The position numbers and the translations under genes were made by a program. Shown in pieces: positions 32,024 to 40,368 of a DNA stretch of 63,507 nucleotides. The stretch is from positions 1-63,507 of the forward strand of contig JAZSOH010000024.1 in NCBI GenBank assembly GCA_045536815.1, given 5' to 3'. Positions within the stretch are counted from its first letter, which is position 1, and every line of letters begins with the position of its first letter. Source of the DNA: UMGS1279 sp045536815 (GTDB lineage Bacteria > Bacillota > Clostridia > Oscillospirales > Acutalibacteraceae). The notes under the pieces are model-generated. The model made no database searches. It was not told the DNA's origin and saw only the letters and a list, made by a program, of their open reading frames with translations.

Positions 32024-32839
32024 ATGCTGGAAAACGTTTTAATGGCTTTTTTGGTTGCGGCCGGGATTTCTATAATTGCTGCAGTTATACTTGCTCTTGC
32101 AACCCATTTTTTCCGCGTTATTGCTATAGAAAGGGAAAAGATGGTAAGAAAGGCTTTGCCAAGTGTAAACTGTGGCGCTTGTGGTTTTGCGGGTTGCGAC
32201 GATTATGCTTCGGCAGTTGCAAATGGCGAGGCCGAGGTAAACCTTTGTATACCCGGCGGAGACGATACGGCTAGGGAAATTTCTAAAATTATGGGCATTG
32301 AGGTTAAAAAATGCGAGAAAAAGGTTGCATTTGTTAACTGTAACGGCAACTGTAATGCCGCCCAGCATAAGGCAATCTACGAGGGCATAATAACCTGTAG
32401 GGCAGAATCTATGATTTATGGCGGCTCGCTTGCCTGCCATTTCGGTTGTCTCGGCAGGGGAGACTGTGCAAAAAACTGTCCTGTAGATGCAATTTGTATT
32501 GTAGATGACGTTGCTAGGGTTAATATAAAAACCTGTATAGGTTGCGGAATGTGTGTTGCAACCTGTCCTAAAAATCTTATTTCTATGGTAACCGACCAAA
32601 CTAAGACGGTTGTTCTTTGCAACAATAAGGAAAAGGGCAAAGAGGTTAAGAAAAACTGTAAAAACGGCTGTATTGCCTGTGGAATTTGTGTTAAAAATTG
32701 TCCCGAAAACGCAATAACCTTGGAGGATAACCTCATAACTATTGATGACGCAAAATGTACGGGCTGCGGCATTTGTACCGAAAAATGCCCCATTAAATGT
32801 ATTAAACCATTTGACTACTTAAAGGGCAAAATAGGATAA
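32024..32839 (+). CDS. rnfB: Rnf complex subunit B (ferredoxin-accepting)
   Basis: 271 residues. Membrane anchor 7-29, then the RnfB Cys motif NCGACGFAGCDDYASAVANG. Two double 4Fe-4S ferredoxin parts follow (CLGRGDCAKNCPVDAIC, CIGCGMCVATCPKN; CIACGICVKNCPENAIT, CTGCGICTEKCPIKC). It takes electrons from reduced ferredoxin. Last structural rnf gene. Confidence 0.95.
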   Translation: MLENVLMAFLVAAGISIIAAVILALATHFFRVIAIEREKMVRKALPSVNCGACGFAGCDDYASAVANGEAEVNLCIPGGDDTAREISKIMGIEVKKCEKKVAFVNCNGNCNAAQHKAIYEGIITCRAESMIYGGSLACHFGCLGRGDCAKNCPVDAICIVDDVARVNIKTCIGCGMCVATCPKNLISMVTDQTKTVVLCNNKEKGKEVKKNCKNGCIACGICVKNCPENAITLEDNLITIDDAKCTGCGICTEKCPIKCIKPFDYLKGKIG

Positions 32840-32843
32840 AGAC

Positions 32844-33230
32844 GTGGAAAATAATAAAGTAAAACGTAAAATTAAAAATGACATTTTGCTTATAGCTATA
32901 GTTTTGGCGGCTTCGCTTTGTATCTTTTCTATATTTAAATTTTCAGGGAAAAAGGGTAGCTTTGTAGAGGTTGTTTCAAACGGAAAGGTAATAGCAAAAT
33001 ATTCTCTTGCTAAGGATATTTCGGTTACAATTTCTGAGACAAGCGGGCAGGAAAACAGGCTTGTCATAAAAAAAGGGTTTGCAGCAATAGACTATGCAAA
33101 CTGCCCCGATAAAATTTGTCAAAAGCACAAAAAAATAAGTAAGACCAGTGAAACTATTGTTTGTTTGCCGCATAAGCTTGTACTAAAAATTGTATCAGCA
33201 GAAGAAAATGTTGATATGGCAGGGGCTTAA
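32844..33230 (+). CDS. NusG domain II-containing membrane-anchored protein
   Basis: 128 residues from GTG 32844. Helix at about 11-31 and a beta domain ending in the characteristic CPDKICQKHKKISKTSETIV followed by CLPHKLV. This family is regularly encoded next to rnf or Gx transporter genes in Firmicutes. Its function is unknown, and the fold-based name does not mean a role in transcription. Confidence 0.8.
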   Translation: MENNKVKRKIKNDILLIAIVLAASLCIFSIFKFSGKKGSFVEVVSNGKVIAKYSLAKDISVTISETSGQENRLVIKKGFAAIDYANCPDKICQKHKKISKTSETIVCLPHKLVLKIVSAEENVDMAGA

Positions 33231-33262
33231 ACTTAGGCTTTTAGAAAGGAAGGTTAGATTTT

Positions 33263-33766
33263 ATGAGAACATCTACAAAAAAACTAACCTTCCTTTCTTT
33301 TTGTACGGCGGTGGCGATGCTATTTTCCTATGTTGAATTTATATTACCGCCTATAATTTCGGCGGTGCCCGGAATAAAACTGGGACTTCCAAACATAATA
33401 ATAATATTTCTTCTAATAAATTTTTCGGTTAAAGAAGCGGCGGCGGTCTCTTTCATAAGAATTTTTTTATCCGCGCTTCTTTTTGGAAATGTTTTAATCC
33501 TCGCTTACAGTATATCGGGCGCAGTTTTAAGCCTTTTCGTGCAGTGGTTTTTTAAAAAAACAAATCGCTTTTCTTTGCTTGGTATTAGTGTTGCGGGGGG
33601 AGTTTTTCATAATTTAGGGCAGGTTCTGTGCGCCGCTATAGTTATGCAAACATCAGAGATAGTTTATTATATGGCGGTTCTTTTGGTCAGCGGAACACTG
33701 GCCGGAATAGCGGTTGGCATAGCCGCGCATTATCTAACAAAAACAGTTAAGCTTAAAAAATTTTAA
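33263..33766 (+). CDS. Gx transporter family membrane protein
   Basis: 167 residues, five hydrophobic segments, with VPGIKLGLPNIIIIFLLIN and GGVFHNLGQVLCA. This family is often annotated as heptaprenyl diphosphate synthase component I or Gx transporter; it resembles small-substrate ECF S components. The substrate is unknown. Between NusG-II and the lipoprotein in the rnf transcription unit. Confidence 0.75.
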   Translation: MRTSTKKLTFLSFCTAVAMLFSYVEFILPPIISAVPGIKLGLPNIIIIFLLINFSVKEAAAVSFIRIFLSALLFGNVLILAYSISGAVLSLFVQWFFKKTNRFSLLGISVAGGVFHNLGQVLCAAIVMQTSEIVYYMAVLLVSGTLAGIAVGIAAHYLTKTVKLKKF

Positions 33767-33782
33767 AAGTGAGGTATTTTTT

Positions 33783-34517
33783 ATGAAAAAAATCATTAGC
33801 GTTTTCCTTTGTCTTGCTTTAGTTTTAATTTCTTTTGCCGGTTGCGGCAAAACCGAAACTTTTAAATTCGGAATAGCAACTCATACAGAAATTACAAAGC
33901 AAACTGATGCCGAGGGCGACACAAACGGCATAGGTGAAGCAAGTGTTACCGCTGCGGCAGTTTTGCTTGACAGCGAGGGTAAAATTGTAAGCTGTGCGGT
34001 GGATACAGTTGCGCCAAAGGCGGAATATACTGCCGAAGGTAAAGCTGTAAAGGGCGCAGATGTTAAGTCTAAATACGAGCTTAAAGAAGCGTATGGTATG
34101 TCTAAATCTACCTATGACGTAAATGGCGACGGAACAGTTAAAGAATGGTTTGAACAGGCAGATATTTTCTGCAACACAGTAAAGGGTAAAACTATTGACG
34201 AAGTAAAGAAAATGGTAGCCGATGATATGAGAGGCGACGCTACACTTCAAACCGCAGGATGTACAATTATGGTTTCTGAGCTTGTAAAGGCTCTTACAAA
34301 TGCTGCCGCAAAAACCACCGACGTTACTGCGGTTAAGGATACCGTTTTAAAACTTGTTCCGCAGGTGACTACCGAAACAAGCGACGCCGACGAAGGCGTA
34401 AAGGGTGTTATAAACTTTAAAGTTAATTTTACTTTAGATGAAACCGACCTTCCTGATACAAATGCTTCTGACGAAGTTAAATTTGAATTTGACCAAAAAG
34501 GTATCGCTACAAAATAA
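33783..34517 (+). CDS. lipoprotein of unknown function in the Rnf/ApbE cluster
   Basis: 244 residues with a lipoprotein signal peptide (LVLISFAGCGK; lipid-modified Cys about 21). The mature part is negatively charged, contains SEGKIVSCAVDTVAPKAEY, and shows a repeated alternation of strands and helices reminiscent of FMN-binding-type domains, but no SGAT motif. Its stop overlaps apbE by one base. May be an extracytoplasmic partner of flavin-based electron transfer; this is inference from position. Confidence 0.6.
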   Translation: MKKIISVFLCLALVLISFAGCGKTETFKFGIATHTEITKQTDAEGDTNGIGEASVTAAAVLLDSEGKIVSCAVDTVAPKAEYTAEGKAVKGADVKSKYELKEAYGMSKSTYDVNGDGTVKEWFEQADIFCNTVKGKTIDEVKKMVADDMRGDATLQTAGCTIMVSELVKALTNAAAKTTDVTAVKDTVLKLVPQVTTETSDADEGVKGVINFKVNFTLDETDLPDTNASDEVKFEFDQKGIATK

Positions 34518-35584
34518 TGCTAAGACACTGTTTTACTAAGAATATTTCAGGTATAATTTTAGTGTTTTGTTTCTTGCTGTCGCTAACTTCTTGCGGCAGC
34601 AAGAAATCTTTAGAGAAATATACCGAATATTCCTTCGACTATTTTGATACCGTAACAACCGTTGTGGGATATGCAGAAAGTAGTGAAGAGTTTTCTCTTA
34701 TTTTTGAGGAAATAAAAGCCGAGCTTTCAAGATATCATAAGCTTTTTGATATTTATAAAACGTATGACGGTATCACAAATCTTGCCGATGTAAACGCTCT
34801 TTATGACGGAAAACATAAAGAGCTAAAGGTCGACAAAGAAATAATAGACCTTGTCATTTTTTCGAAAGAGATGTACGAAAAAACAAACGGCAGGGTTAAT
34901 ATCGCATTTGGAAGCGTACTTAAACTTTGGCATAATGTAAGAACCGATGCCGAAAAAGACATAAATAGTATAAAGCTGCCATCTAATGAAGAATTAAAAA
35001 AAGCGGCAAAACATACAAATATAGAAGATGTAGTAGTTAATAAAGAAAAATCTACTATATTTTTAGCTGATGATAAGCTAACCCTTGATGTTGGCGCTAT
35101 TGCAAAGGGTTATGCAGTGGAAAAGGTTTGCGACCTGCTTGTTTCTAAAAATATCACAGGGTATATAATAAATGTTGGTGGAAACATAAAAACTGTTGGC
35201 ACCCACCCCACAGGCGAGGAATTTTTGGTGGGCATTGAAAACCCTGACACGAAAGATGATAATAAGCCCTATTTGGAAAAGGTTTATATAAAGAATAAAT
35301 CCGTAGTAACAAGCGGAAGTTATCAACGCTATTTTACCTTAAACGGCAAAAATTATCATCATATAATTGACACCGCAACCCTTATGCCGAGCGAAAAAGG
35401 GTTCAGGCTTGTGTCGGTTATATGCGAAGATTCGGCAGTAGGCGATGCTCTCTCTACTGCACTTTTTTGCACCGAAAAGGAAAAAGCAGAGGAAATTTTA
35501 AAAAATTTTTCAAACCTTTCGGTAATATGGCTTACACAAGACGGAAACACCTTTAAAACAGGTGAATTTAAAAGTGGGAAATAA
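34517..35584 (+). CDS. apbE: FAD:protein FMN transferase, lipoprotein
   Basis: 355 residues with lipobox LTSCGSK. ApbE attaches FMN from FAD to Thr in RnfD and RnfG. Motifs visible are LDVGAIAKGYAVEKV, INVGGNIKTVG, TSGSYQRYF and HHIID, and the Asp/Thr metal site near GDALSTALF. Its location at the end of the rnf unit matches its job. Confidence 0.93.
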   Translation: MLRHCFTKNISGIILVFCFLLSLTSCGSKKSLEKYTEYSFDYFDTVTTVVGYAESSEEFSLIFEEIKAELSRYHKLFDIYKTYDGITNLADVNALYDGKHKELKVDKEIIDLVIFSKEMYEKTNGRVNIAFGSVLKLWHNVRTDAEKDINSIKLPSNEELKKAAKHTNIEDVVVNKEKSTIFLADDKLTLDVGAIAKGYAVEKVCDLLVSKNITGYIINVGGNIKTVGTHPTGEEFLVGIENPDTKDDNKPYLEKVYIKNKSVVTSGSYQRYFTLNGKNYHHIIDTATLMPSEKGFRLVSVICEDSAVGDALSTALFCTEKEKAEEILKNFSNLSVIWLTQDGNTFKTGEFKSGK

Positions 35585-35689
35585 GCCTTTTTGGTATGAA
35601 AAACGGGCTTTATCTGTTAATAAAATTTAAACTTTCAAAAAAGTTAAAATAAGGTCTTGATTTTTCCTAAAAAATGGTTAAAATATATA

Positions 35690-35716
35690 TTAGCACTCTA
35701 AGGTTTTGAGTGCCAA
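35690..35716 (+). promoter_or_regulatory. CIRCE operator (HrcA site) of groSL
   Basis: TTAGCACTC-N9-GAGTGCCAA, one mismatch to the consensus inverted repeat. 52 bp before groS. Confidence 0.93.
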
Positions 35717-35768
35717 AAACATATAATTTGCGACATTTTTGGCGCATAGCATTATAGGAGGGTTAAAT

Positions 35769-36053
35769 ATGACTATTAAACCTTTGGCAGACCGTGTTGT
35801 TACAAAAGCGGTTGCTGCAGAAGAAACAACCAAGAGCGGTATTATTCTTACTGCCGCCGCACAGGAAAAGCCTCAAATGGCTGAAGTTGTGGCAGTTGGT
35901 CCCGGCGGTCTTGTTGACGGCAACGAGGTTAAAATGTACGTTAAGGTTGGCGACAAGGTAATCACAAGCAAATACGCAGGTACCGAGGTTAAGATTGATG
36001 GTGTAGAATATTCTATTGTTCGTCAGTCTGACATTCTTGCTACTATCGACTAA
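35769..36053 (+). CDS. groS: co-chaperonin GroES
   Basis: 94 residues, MTIKPLADRVVTKA through VRQSDILATID; lid of the GroEL cage. ATG 35769 behind TAGGAGG; an upstream in-frame ATG at 35739 would lie close to CIRCE and has no ribosome binding site. Confidence 0.96.
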   Translation: MTIKPLADRVVTKAVAAEETTKSGIILTAAAQEKPQMAEVVAVGPGGLVDGNEVKMYVKVGDKVITSKYAGTEVKIDGVEYSIVRQSDILATID

Positions 36054-36076
36054 TTTTTTAAAAGAGGTAATTTATT

Positions 36077-37714
36077 ATGTCTAAGGTAATTGTATTTAGC
36101 GAGGATGCTCGCAAGTCACTTCAGGCAGGTGTTGACCAACTTGCAAACGCAGTTAAGGTTACTCTTGGCCCTAAGGGACGCAACGTTGTTATCGACAAAA
36201 AGTTCGGTGCACCACTTATTACTAATGATGGTGTTACCATTGCGAAGGAAATCGAGCTTGACGACCCGTTTGAGAATATGGGCGCTCAGCTTGTAAAAGA
36301 GGTTGCAACAAGAACAAATGATGTTGCAGGTGATGGTACAACCACCGCTACTGTTTTGGCTCAAGCCCTTATTTGCGAGGGTATGAAAAACGTTGCCGCA
36401 GGCGCAAACCCCATGATTGTTAAAAAGGGTATTGCAAAGGCGGTTGCAAAGGCGGTTGAAACCGTAACTGCTAACTCTAAAAAGGTTAGCGGCAGTGAAG
36501 ATATTGCCCGTGTTGGTACTGTTTCTGCAGGTGATGAGGTTATCGGTAAGCTTATTTCCGAGGCTATGGATAAGGTTTCTGCCGACGGCGTTATTACTGT
36601 TGAGGAATCTAAAACTGCTGAAACATATATTGAGGTTGTTGAAGGTATGCAGTTTGACAGGGGTTACATTACTCCTTATATGGCAACCGATACAGACAAA
36701 ATGGAGGCCATTATTGATGACGCTTTCATTTTGCTTACCGACAAGAAGATTTCCAGCATTCAAGAAATTTTGCCTCTTTTAGAGCAAATTGTTCAGGCCG
36801 GTAAAAAGCTTGTTATTATTGCTGAGGATATCGAAGGCGAAGCTCTTTCGACCCTTATTGTTAATAAGCTTCGCGGCACCTTCGTATGCGTTGGTGTTAA
36901 GGCTCCCGGCTTTGGTGACAGAAGAAAAGAAATGCTTCGCGATATTGCGATTCTTACCGGTGGTCAGGTAATCAGTGAAGAGCTTGGTCTTGACCTTAAG
37001 GAAACTACCCTTGCACAGCTTGGTCGTGCAAGTCAGGTTAAGGTTGGTAAAGAAAACACAATTATCGTTGGTGGCGCAGGTGATAAGGCAGAAATTTCGG
37101 GCCGTATTAACCAGCTTAAAAATCAAATTGAGGTTACAACCTCTGAGTTTGATAAGGAAAAACTTCAAGAACGTCTTGCAAAGCTTTCCGGCGGTGTAGC
37201 AGTGCTCAAGGTTGGCGCTGCAACCGAAATTGAAATGAAGGATAAAAAGCTTCGTATTGAAGATGCTTTGGCTGCAACAAAAGCCGCAGTTGAAGAAGGT
37301 ATAGTTGCGGGCGGCGGTGTTGCTCTTGTAAATGCTATTCCTGCCGTTAGAACCCTTTTGGCAGAGACAGAGGGTGACGAAAAAACAGGTGTTGCCATTG
37401 TATTAAAGGCTATTGAAGCACCTCTTCGTCAAATCGCTACTAATGCAGGACTAGAAGGCTCTGTTATTATTGATAAAATTGTTTCAAGCAATAAACCCAA
37501 CTTTGGCTTCGATTTTTACAACGAAACCTATGTTGATATGATTGAGCGCGGTATTGTTGACCCAACAAAGGTTACACGTTCGGCTCTTCAAAATGCCGCT
37601 TCTGTTGCTTCTATGGTACTCACAACCGAGTCTTTGGTAGCAGATAAGAAGGAAGAGGCAAATGCCGCAGCAGCAGCCGCAGCTGCAGCCGCCGGTGCAG
37701 GTGGAATGTACTAA
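36077..37714 (+). CDS. groL: chaperonin GroEL
   Basis: 545 residues, full length. ATP-site text (TLGPKGRNVVID, AGDGTTTATVLAQAL) and an Ala/Gly-rich C-terminal tail; the last residues are GAGGMY rather than repeated GGM. Folds proteins in the cytoplasm with GroES; HrcA/CIRCE-controlled. Confidence 0.97.
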   Translation: MSKVIVFSEDARKSLQAGVDQLANAVKVTLGPKGRNVVIDKKFGAPLITNDGVTIAKEIELDDPFENMGAQLVKEVATRTNDVAGDGTTTATVLAQALICEGMKNVAAGANPMIVKKGIAKAVAKAVETVTANSKKVSGSEDIARVGTVSAGDEVIGKLISEAMDKVSADGVITVEESKTAETYIEVVEGMQFDRGYITPYMATDTDKMEAIIDDAFILLTDKKISSIQEILPLLEQIVQAGKKLVIIAEDIEGEALSTLIVNKLRGTFVCVGVKAPGFGDRRKEMLRDIAILTGGQVISEELGLDLKETTLAQLGRASQVKVGKENTIIVGGAGDKAEISGRINQLKNQIEVTTSEFDKEKLQERLAKLSGGVAVLKVGAATEIEMKDKKLRIEDALAATKAAVEEGIVAGGGVALVNAIPAVRTLLAETEGDEKTGVAIVLKAIEAPLRQIATNAGLEGSVIIDKIVSSNKPNFGFDFYNETYVDMIERGIVDPTKVTRSALQNAASVASMVLTTESLVADKKEEANAAAAAAAAAAGAGGMY

Positions 37715-37749
37715 TTTTACCTATAAAGGTTTTAAAAACGCGTCGGGTA

Positions 37750-37780
37750 AGGGAGACTTCTCTAAGGGAAGTCTCCCAGT
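37750..37780 (+). terminator. terminator of groSL
   Basis: Stem GGGAGACTTC/GAAGTCTCCC followed by AGTTTT. Confidence 0.7.
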
Positions 37781-37960
37781 TTTATTCGCCTTTGGCGAGT
37801 TGTATTGCTTCGCAGTTATATTCGGCTACCGCCGAGTGATATTGCCTTCGGCAGTTTATGGCGAAAAAACATTACTACTATCAACGGGAGCAATATCACT
37901 CTGTGCGTTAGCAGAAAATATCACTTGTTTTGAGATGAGTAAAAAGGGGATTGGATTCTC
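37781..37960. repeat. cluster of short palindromes behind groL
   Basis: TTCGCCTTTGGCGA, GCTTCGC, TTCGGCTACCGCCGA and GCCTTCGGC are separated by short AT-rich links such as AGTGATATT. It resembles the interior of the 14987-15433 element. No gene is supported. Confidence 0.5.
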
Positions 37961-37993
37961 CTGACAGTTACAGTACAACATAACATAAAATAA

Positions 37994-38027
37994 AAAGATG
38001 CACGAAATTTTCGTGCATCTTTTTTTG
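37994..38027. terminator. bidirectional terminator
   Basis: AAAGATGCACGAAA/TTTCGTGCATCTTT flanked by A-run and T-run, between convergent groL and the XRE gene. Confidence 0.75.
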
Positions 38028-38061
38028 ACCTCAAAAGCCCTTATCTTTCGAGCAACTTCTT

Positions 38062-38337
38062 TTACTTTCTTAAATCATTTACAAGTTGCTGAATATTGGA
38101 GATTTGGCATTCGGAAAGTCCGGAAACATCAAGTTTGCGGGTATTATCGAGACCAAGCAAATAATCAGTTTGTACAGAAAATACAGTTGCAATTTTTATT
38201 AACATATCTATGGAGGGTTGAATATTTCCGTTTTCCCAATTACTTACACTTTGCTTAGTAACATTCAGTTTTTTGCCAAATTCAATTTGATTAAGACCTA
38301 AAGAAAGACGTAAGGATTTAACTCTTTCGCCAAACAT
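38062..38337 (-). CDS. XRE-family transcriptional regulator
   Basis: 91 residues. Helix-turn-helix IEFGKKLNVTKQSVSNWENG at about 18-37, then a short C-terminal extension. Divergent to the small membrane-protein pair at 38441, which it may regulate. Confidence 0.82.
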   Translation of the reverse strand: MFGERVKSLRLSLGLNQIEFGKKLNVTKQSVSNWENGNIQPSIDMLIKIATVFSVQTDYLLGLDNTRKLDVSGLSECQISNIQQLVNDLRK

Positions 38338-38386
38338 AGATTTACCTCCAAATACAAATATTACAATACAATTATAAAAGCAGCAC

Positions 38387-38415
38387 TTGACAAAGTTAAA
38401 ATACTATAGTATACT
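38387..38415 (+). promoter_or_regulatory. promoter of the 38441-39225 membrane gene pair
   Basis: TTGACA 38387-38392, 17-bp spacer, TATACT 38410-38415. Confidence 0.6.
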
Positions 38416-38440
38416 AATTTTTGACAAGGGGGGTGAAATT

Positions 38441-38782
38441 GTGGAAAACAAAGGAAATAGGTTTAAAAATTTTCTTGTAAGTCCTTTAGGTAAGGTTGTT
38501 CTTGTTTTTATATTATATTTTGTAGTAATGGGCGGTTTATTAGGTATAATCACATTGCTTCAAGATGCTTCTTTTATAATTGTTATTTTTGCAATCTTAT
38601 TTAGTTATTTTGGCTGGCAAGCACTTTCGAAAATTACACCGAGAGTATTTCTCATTATGCCCGTTGGAGGATGGATAGTTTATTTTGTTGTAAAGGGGGC
38701 TCTTTCTTTCTTTTTGGGTGTGTTTGTTGCTCCGTATGTTATTGCTAAAAAAATTGTTGAGAGCATCCAAAAAAGTTTATGA
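38441..38782 (+). CDS. small multi-pass membrane protein, unknown
   Basis: 113 residues from GTG 38441, which has AAGGGGGGTGA upstream. Three to four hydrophobic segments. The family is not recognised. Overlaps the next gene by 4 bp (ATGA), so they are translationally coupled. An upstream in-frame start at 38387 falls on the promoter. Confidence 0.55.
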   Translation: MENKGNRFKNFLVSPLGKVVLVFILYFVVMGGLLGIITLLQDASFIIVIFAILFSYFGWQALSKITPRVFLIMPVGGWIVYFVVKGALSFFLGVFVAPYVIAKKIVESIQKSL

Positions 38783-39225
38783 TAATATTCTTTACACTTG
38801 GTGGCGGAGTCTTTATCACAGTTTTTGTTTTAATGATAATTTCGGGTATAGTGAGAGAGTTAAGTCAAAATGCAAATTCGTTTATATCGGAAAATATAAT
38901 ATTAATGGTATTGTTTATCATACTTTCGGCTTTAGGATCTATAATAGCGGCAAAATTATGGGGGAGTATGAAAGCGATACCGCCGCTGTTTTTAATGTTT
39001 GCACAATTCTTTTTCTCGCTAATACGCGGACTTCATTATATCACTAGTGACCCCTATGAATCCACTTTTATAATGATATTTGCGATGATCATTTACATAT
39101 CCGCACTTGCATTTAATGGGTTTGTGACGCTTGCAACAGCAGGTCTTGCTAGTAATAAAAAAAGAGTGATTCCGATGTATTTGGCCGGAATAGTAGGTGC
39201 GGTATTCGGGCTTTATTTTTGGTAA
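38779..39225 (+). CDS. four-helix membrane protein, unknown
   Basis: 148 residues, four to five hydrophobic segments with short loops, no motif recognised. Coupled to the 38441 gene and controlled with it; the XRE gene opposite is the likely regulator. Possibly a membrane complex of two small subunits. Confidence 0.55.
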   Translation: MIIFFTLGGGVFITVFVLMIISGIVRELSQNANSFISENIILMVLFIILSALGSIIAAKLWGSMKAIPPLFLMFAQFFFSLIRGLHYITSDPYESTFIMIFAMIIYISALAFNGFVTLATAGLASNKKRVIPMYLAGIVGAVFGLYFW

Positions 39226-39244
39226 AAAAGTCACAATGCGTTTT

Positions 39245-39310
39245 TTCTTCCATTGTAATGGGTTTGGGTATAGCCCAAGAAAGCATGGGCATGTACAAAT
39301 ACGATACTAG
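39245..39310. repeat. dispersed repeat, related to 15065-15120 on the opposite strand
   Basis: Shares TGGGTTTGGG, AGCCCAAG, CAT and ACAAATAC in the same order with the reverse complement of 15065-15120. The GTTTGGG/CCCAAG part can pair. Confidence 0.45.
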
Positions 39311-39335
39311 TTCTAACAGTTAGAGAACAAACATA

Positions 39336-39372
39336 AAGCCTCAGCGAAAAATTCGCCGAGGCTTTAAACGTT
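39336..39372 (+). terminator. terminator of the 38441-39225 pair
   Basis: AAAGCCTCAGCGAA/TTCGCCGAGGCTTT stem with one mismatch. Confidence 0.65.
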
Positions 39373-39451
39373 CTTATGACAAGAAGCCCTTACAATGCGT
39401 TTTTTGTATGTTTTCTTTTCCCGTGTCATATATTTTATAGAGGTGAAATAT

Positions 39452-39697
39452 ATGGAAGAAAATGAAAAATTATATAACGATGAAAAAGAAGAAATTTGCG
39501 AAGAGGAAGAAGAAAAAACAGGTTTCGACCCATACCTTGCAATTTTAATTATGCAAATTTCTGTTTGCGTAATTGCTATTTTAACTGTTTTAGTGCTTAA
39601 ATTCGGATTTAAGGAATTCTACAAACCATTTAAAGAATTTTATGACCAAAACGTTAAGGTCGAAACCGATATAAACCTTGTTTTAGGCGAAAAGTGA
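39452..39697 (+). CDS. short single-pass membrane protein next to M50 protease
   Basis: 81 residues from ATG 39452 (AGAGGTGAAATAT upstream). The first 30 residues are very acidic, one helix at about 33-55, then a short external part ending VETDINLVLGEK. It resembles the N-terminal segment of SpoIVFA-type proteins that precede spoIVFB, but the M23 peptidase domain is missing. One base before the protease gene. Confidence 0.55.
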   Translation: MEENEKLYNDEKEEICEEEEEKTGFDPYLAILIMQISVCVIAILTVLVLKFGFKEFYKPFKEFYDQNVKVETDINLVLGEK

Positions 39698-39698
39698 T

Positions 39699-40298
39699 AT
39701 GGCAAGGTTTAAGCTTTTCGGCATAAATTTTTTGGTTGGGGTGGATTTTTTATGTCTTATAACCTTTATGCTTTATGTTGACAAAACGGGATATATGACG
39801 CCCTGTCTTTTAGCAGTTTTTGTTCACGAAATGGGGCATATACTTGCTCTTAAATGTCTTAGAACACCGCCCGACAGGGTGGAGTTTAAAATAGGTACAA
39901 TAGAAGTTAAGGGTAGATTTGTCCTTTCTAATAAAAATTCGGCCGTTATGCTTTTATTTGGCCCACTAACAAATTTTATTATGGCGCTTTTATTTTTACT
40001 TTTATATTTAATTTTAAAAGGCGAACGATTCGTAGTTTTTGGAATTATAATGGCACTTGTCGGGCTGTTTAATCTTTTGCCTGTAACGGGTACTGATGGC
40101 GGTGAACTCACCGCTATTTTTCTATCACTTTTTTTGAAAACAAAAACACAAAGGGTGGTTAGAACGGTTATAAGCGCACTTTTTTGTTTCCTACTTTTTT
40201 GTTTTGGCGGTTTTATTTTTATAAAATCAAAAAGAAATCCTTCAATGCTTCTTTTGGCTATTTATCTTGTAGTTTGTACCTTTAAAAATAATAAGTAA
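39699..40298 (+). CDS. M50 site-2 protease, SpoIVFB-like
   Basis: 199 residues, about five helices. Zinc motif HEMGH in the second helix and NLLPVTGTDGG as the Asp ligand site. In sporulating Firmicutes this family processes pro-sigma-K. It lacks the C-terminal CBS domain. With the small acidic membrane protein upstream it forms a spoIVFA/FB-like pair. Confidence 0.8.
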   Translation: MARFKLFGINFLVGVDFLCLITFMLYVDKTGYMTPCLLAVFVHEMGHILALKCLRTPPDRVEFKIGTIEVKGRFVLSNKNSAVMLLFGPLTNFIMALLFLLLYLILKGERFVVFGIIMALVGLFNLLPVTGTDGGELTAIFLSLFLKTKTQRVVRTVISALFCFLLFCFGGFIFIKSKRNPSMLLLAIYLVVCTFKNNK

Positions 40299-40368
40299 TT
40301 TTCTCTTTTTGGTTGAAATCCAGTTCAAAATATTGTAAACTTAATATATATGCGCATTGGGGGACTGG

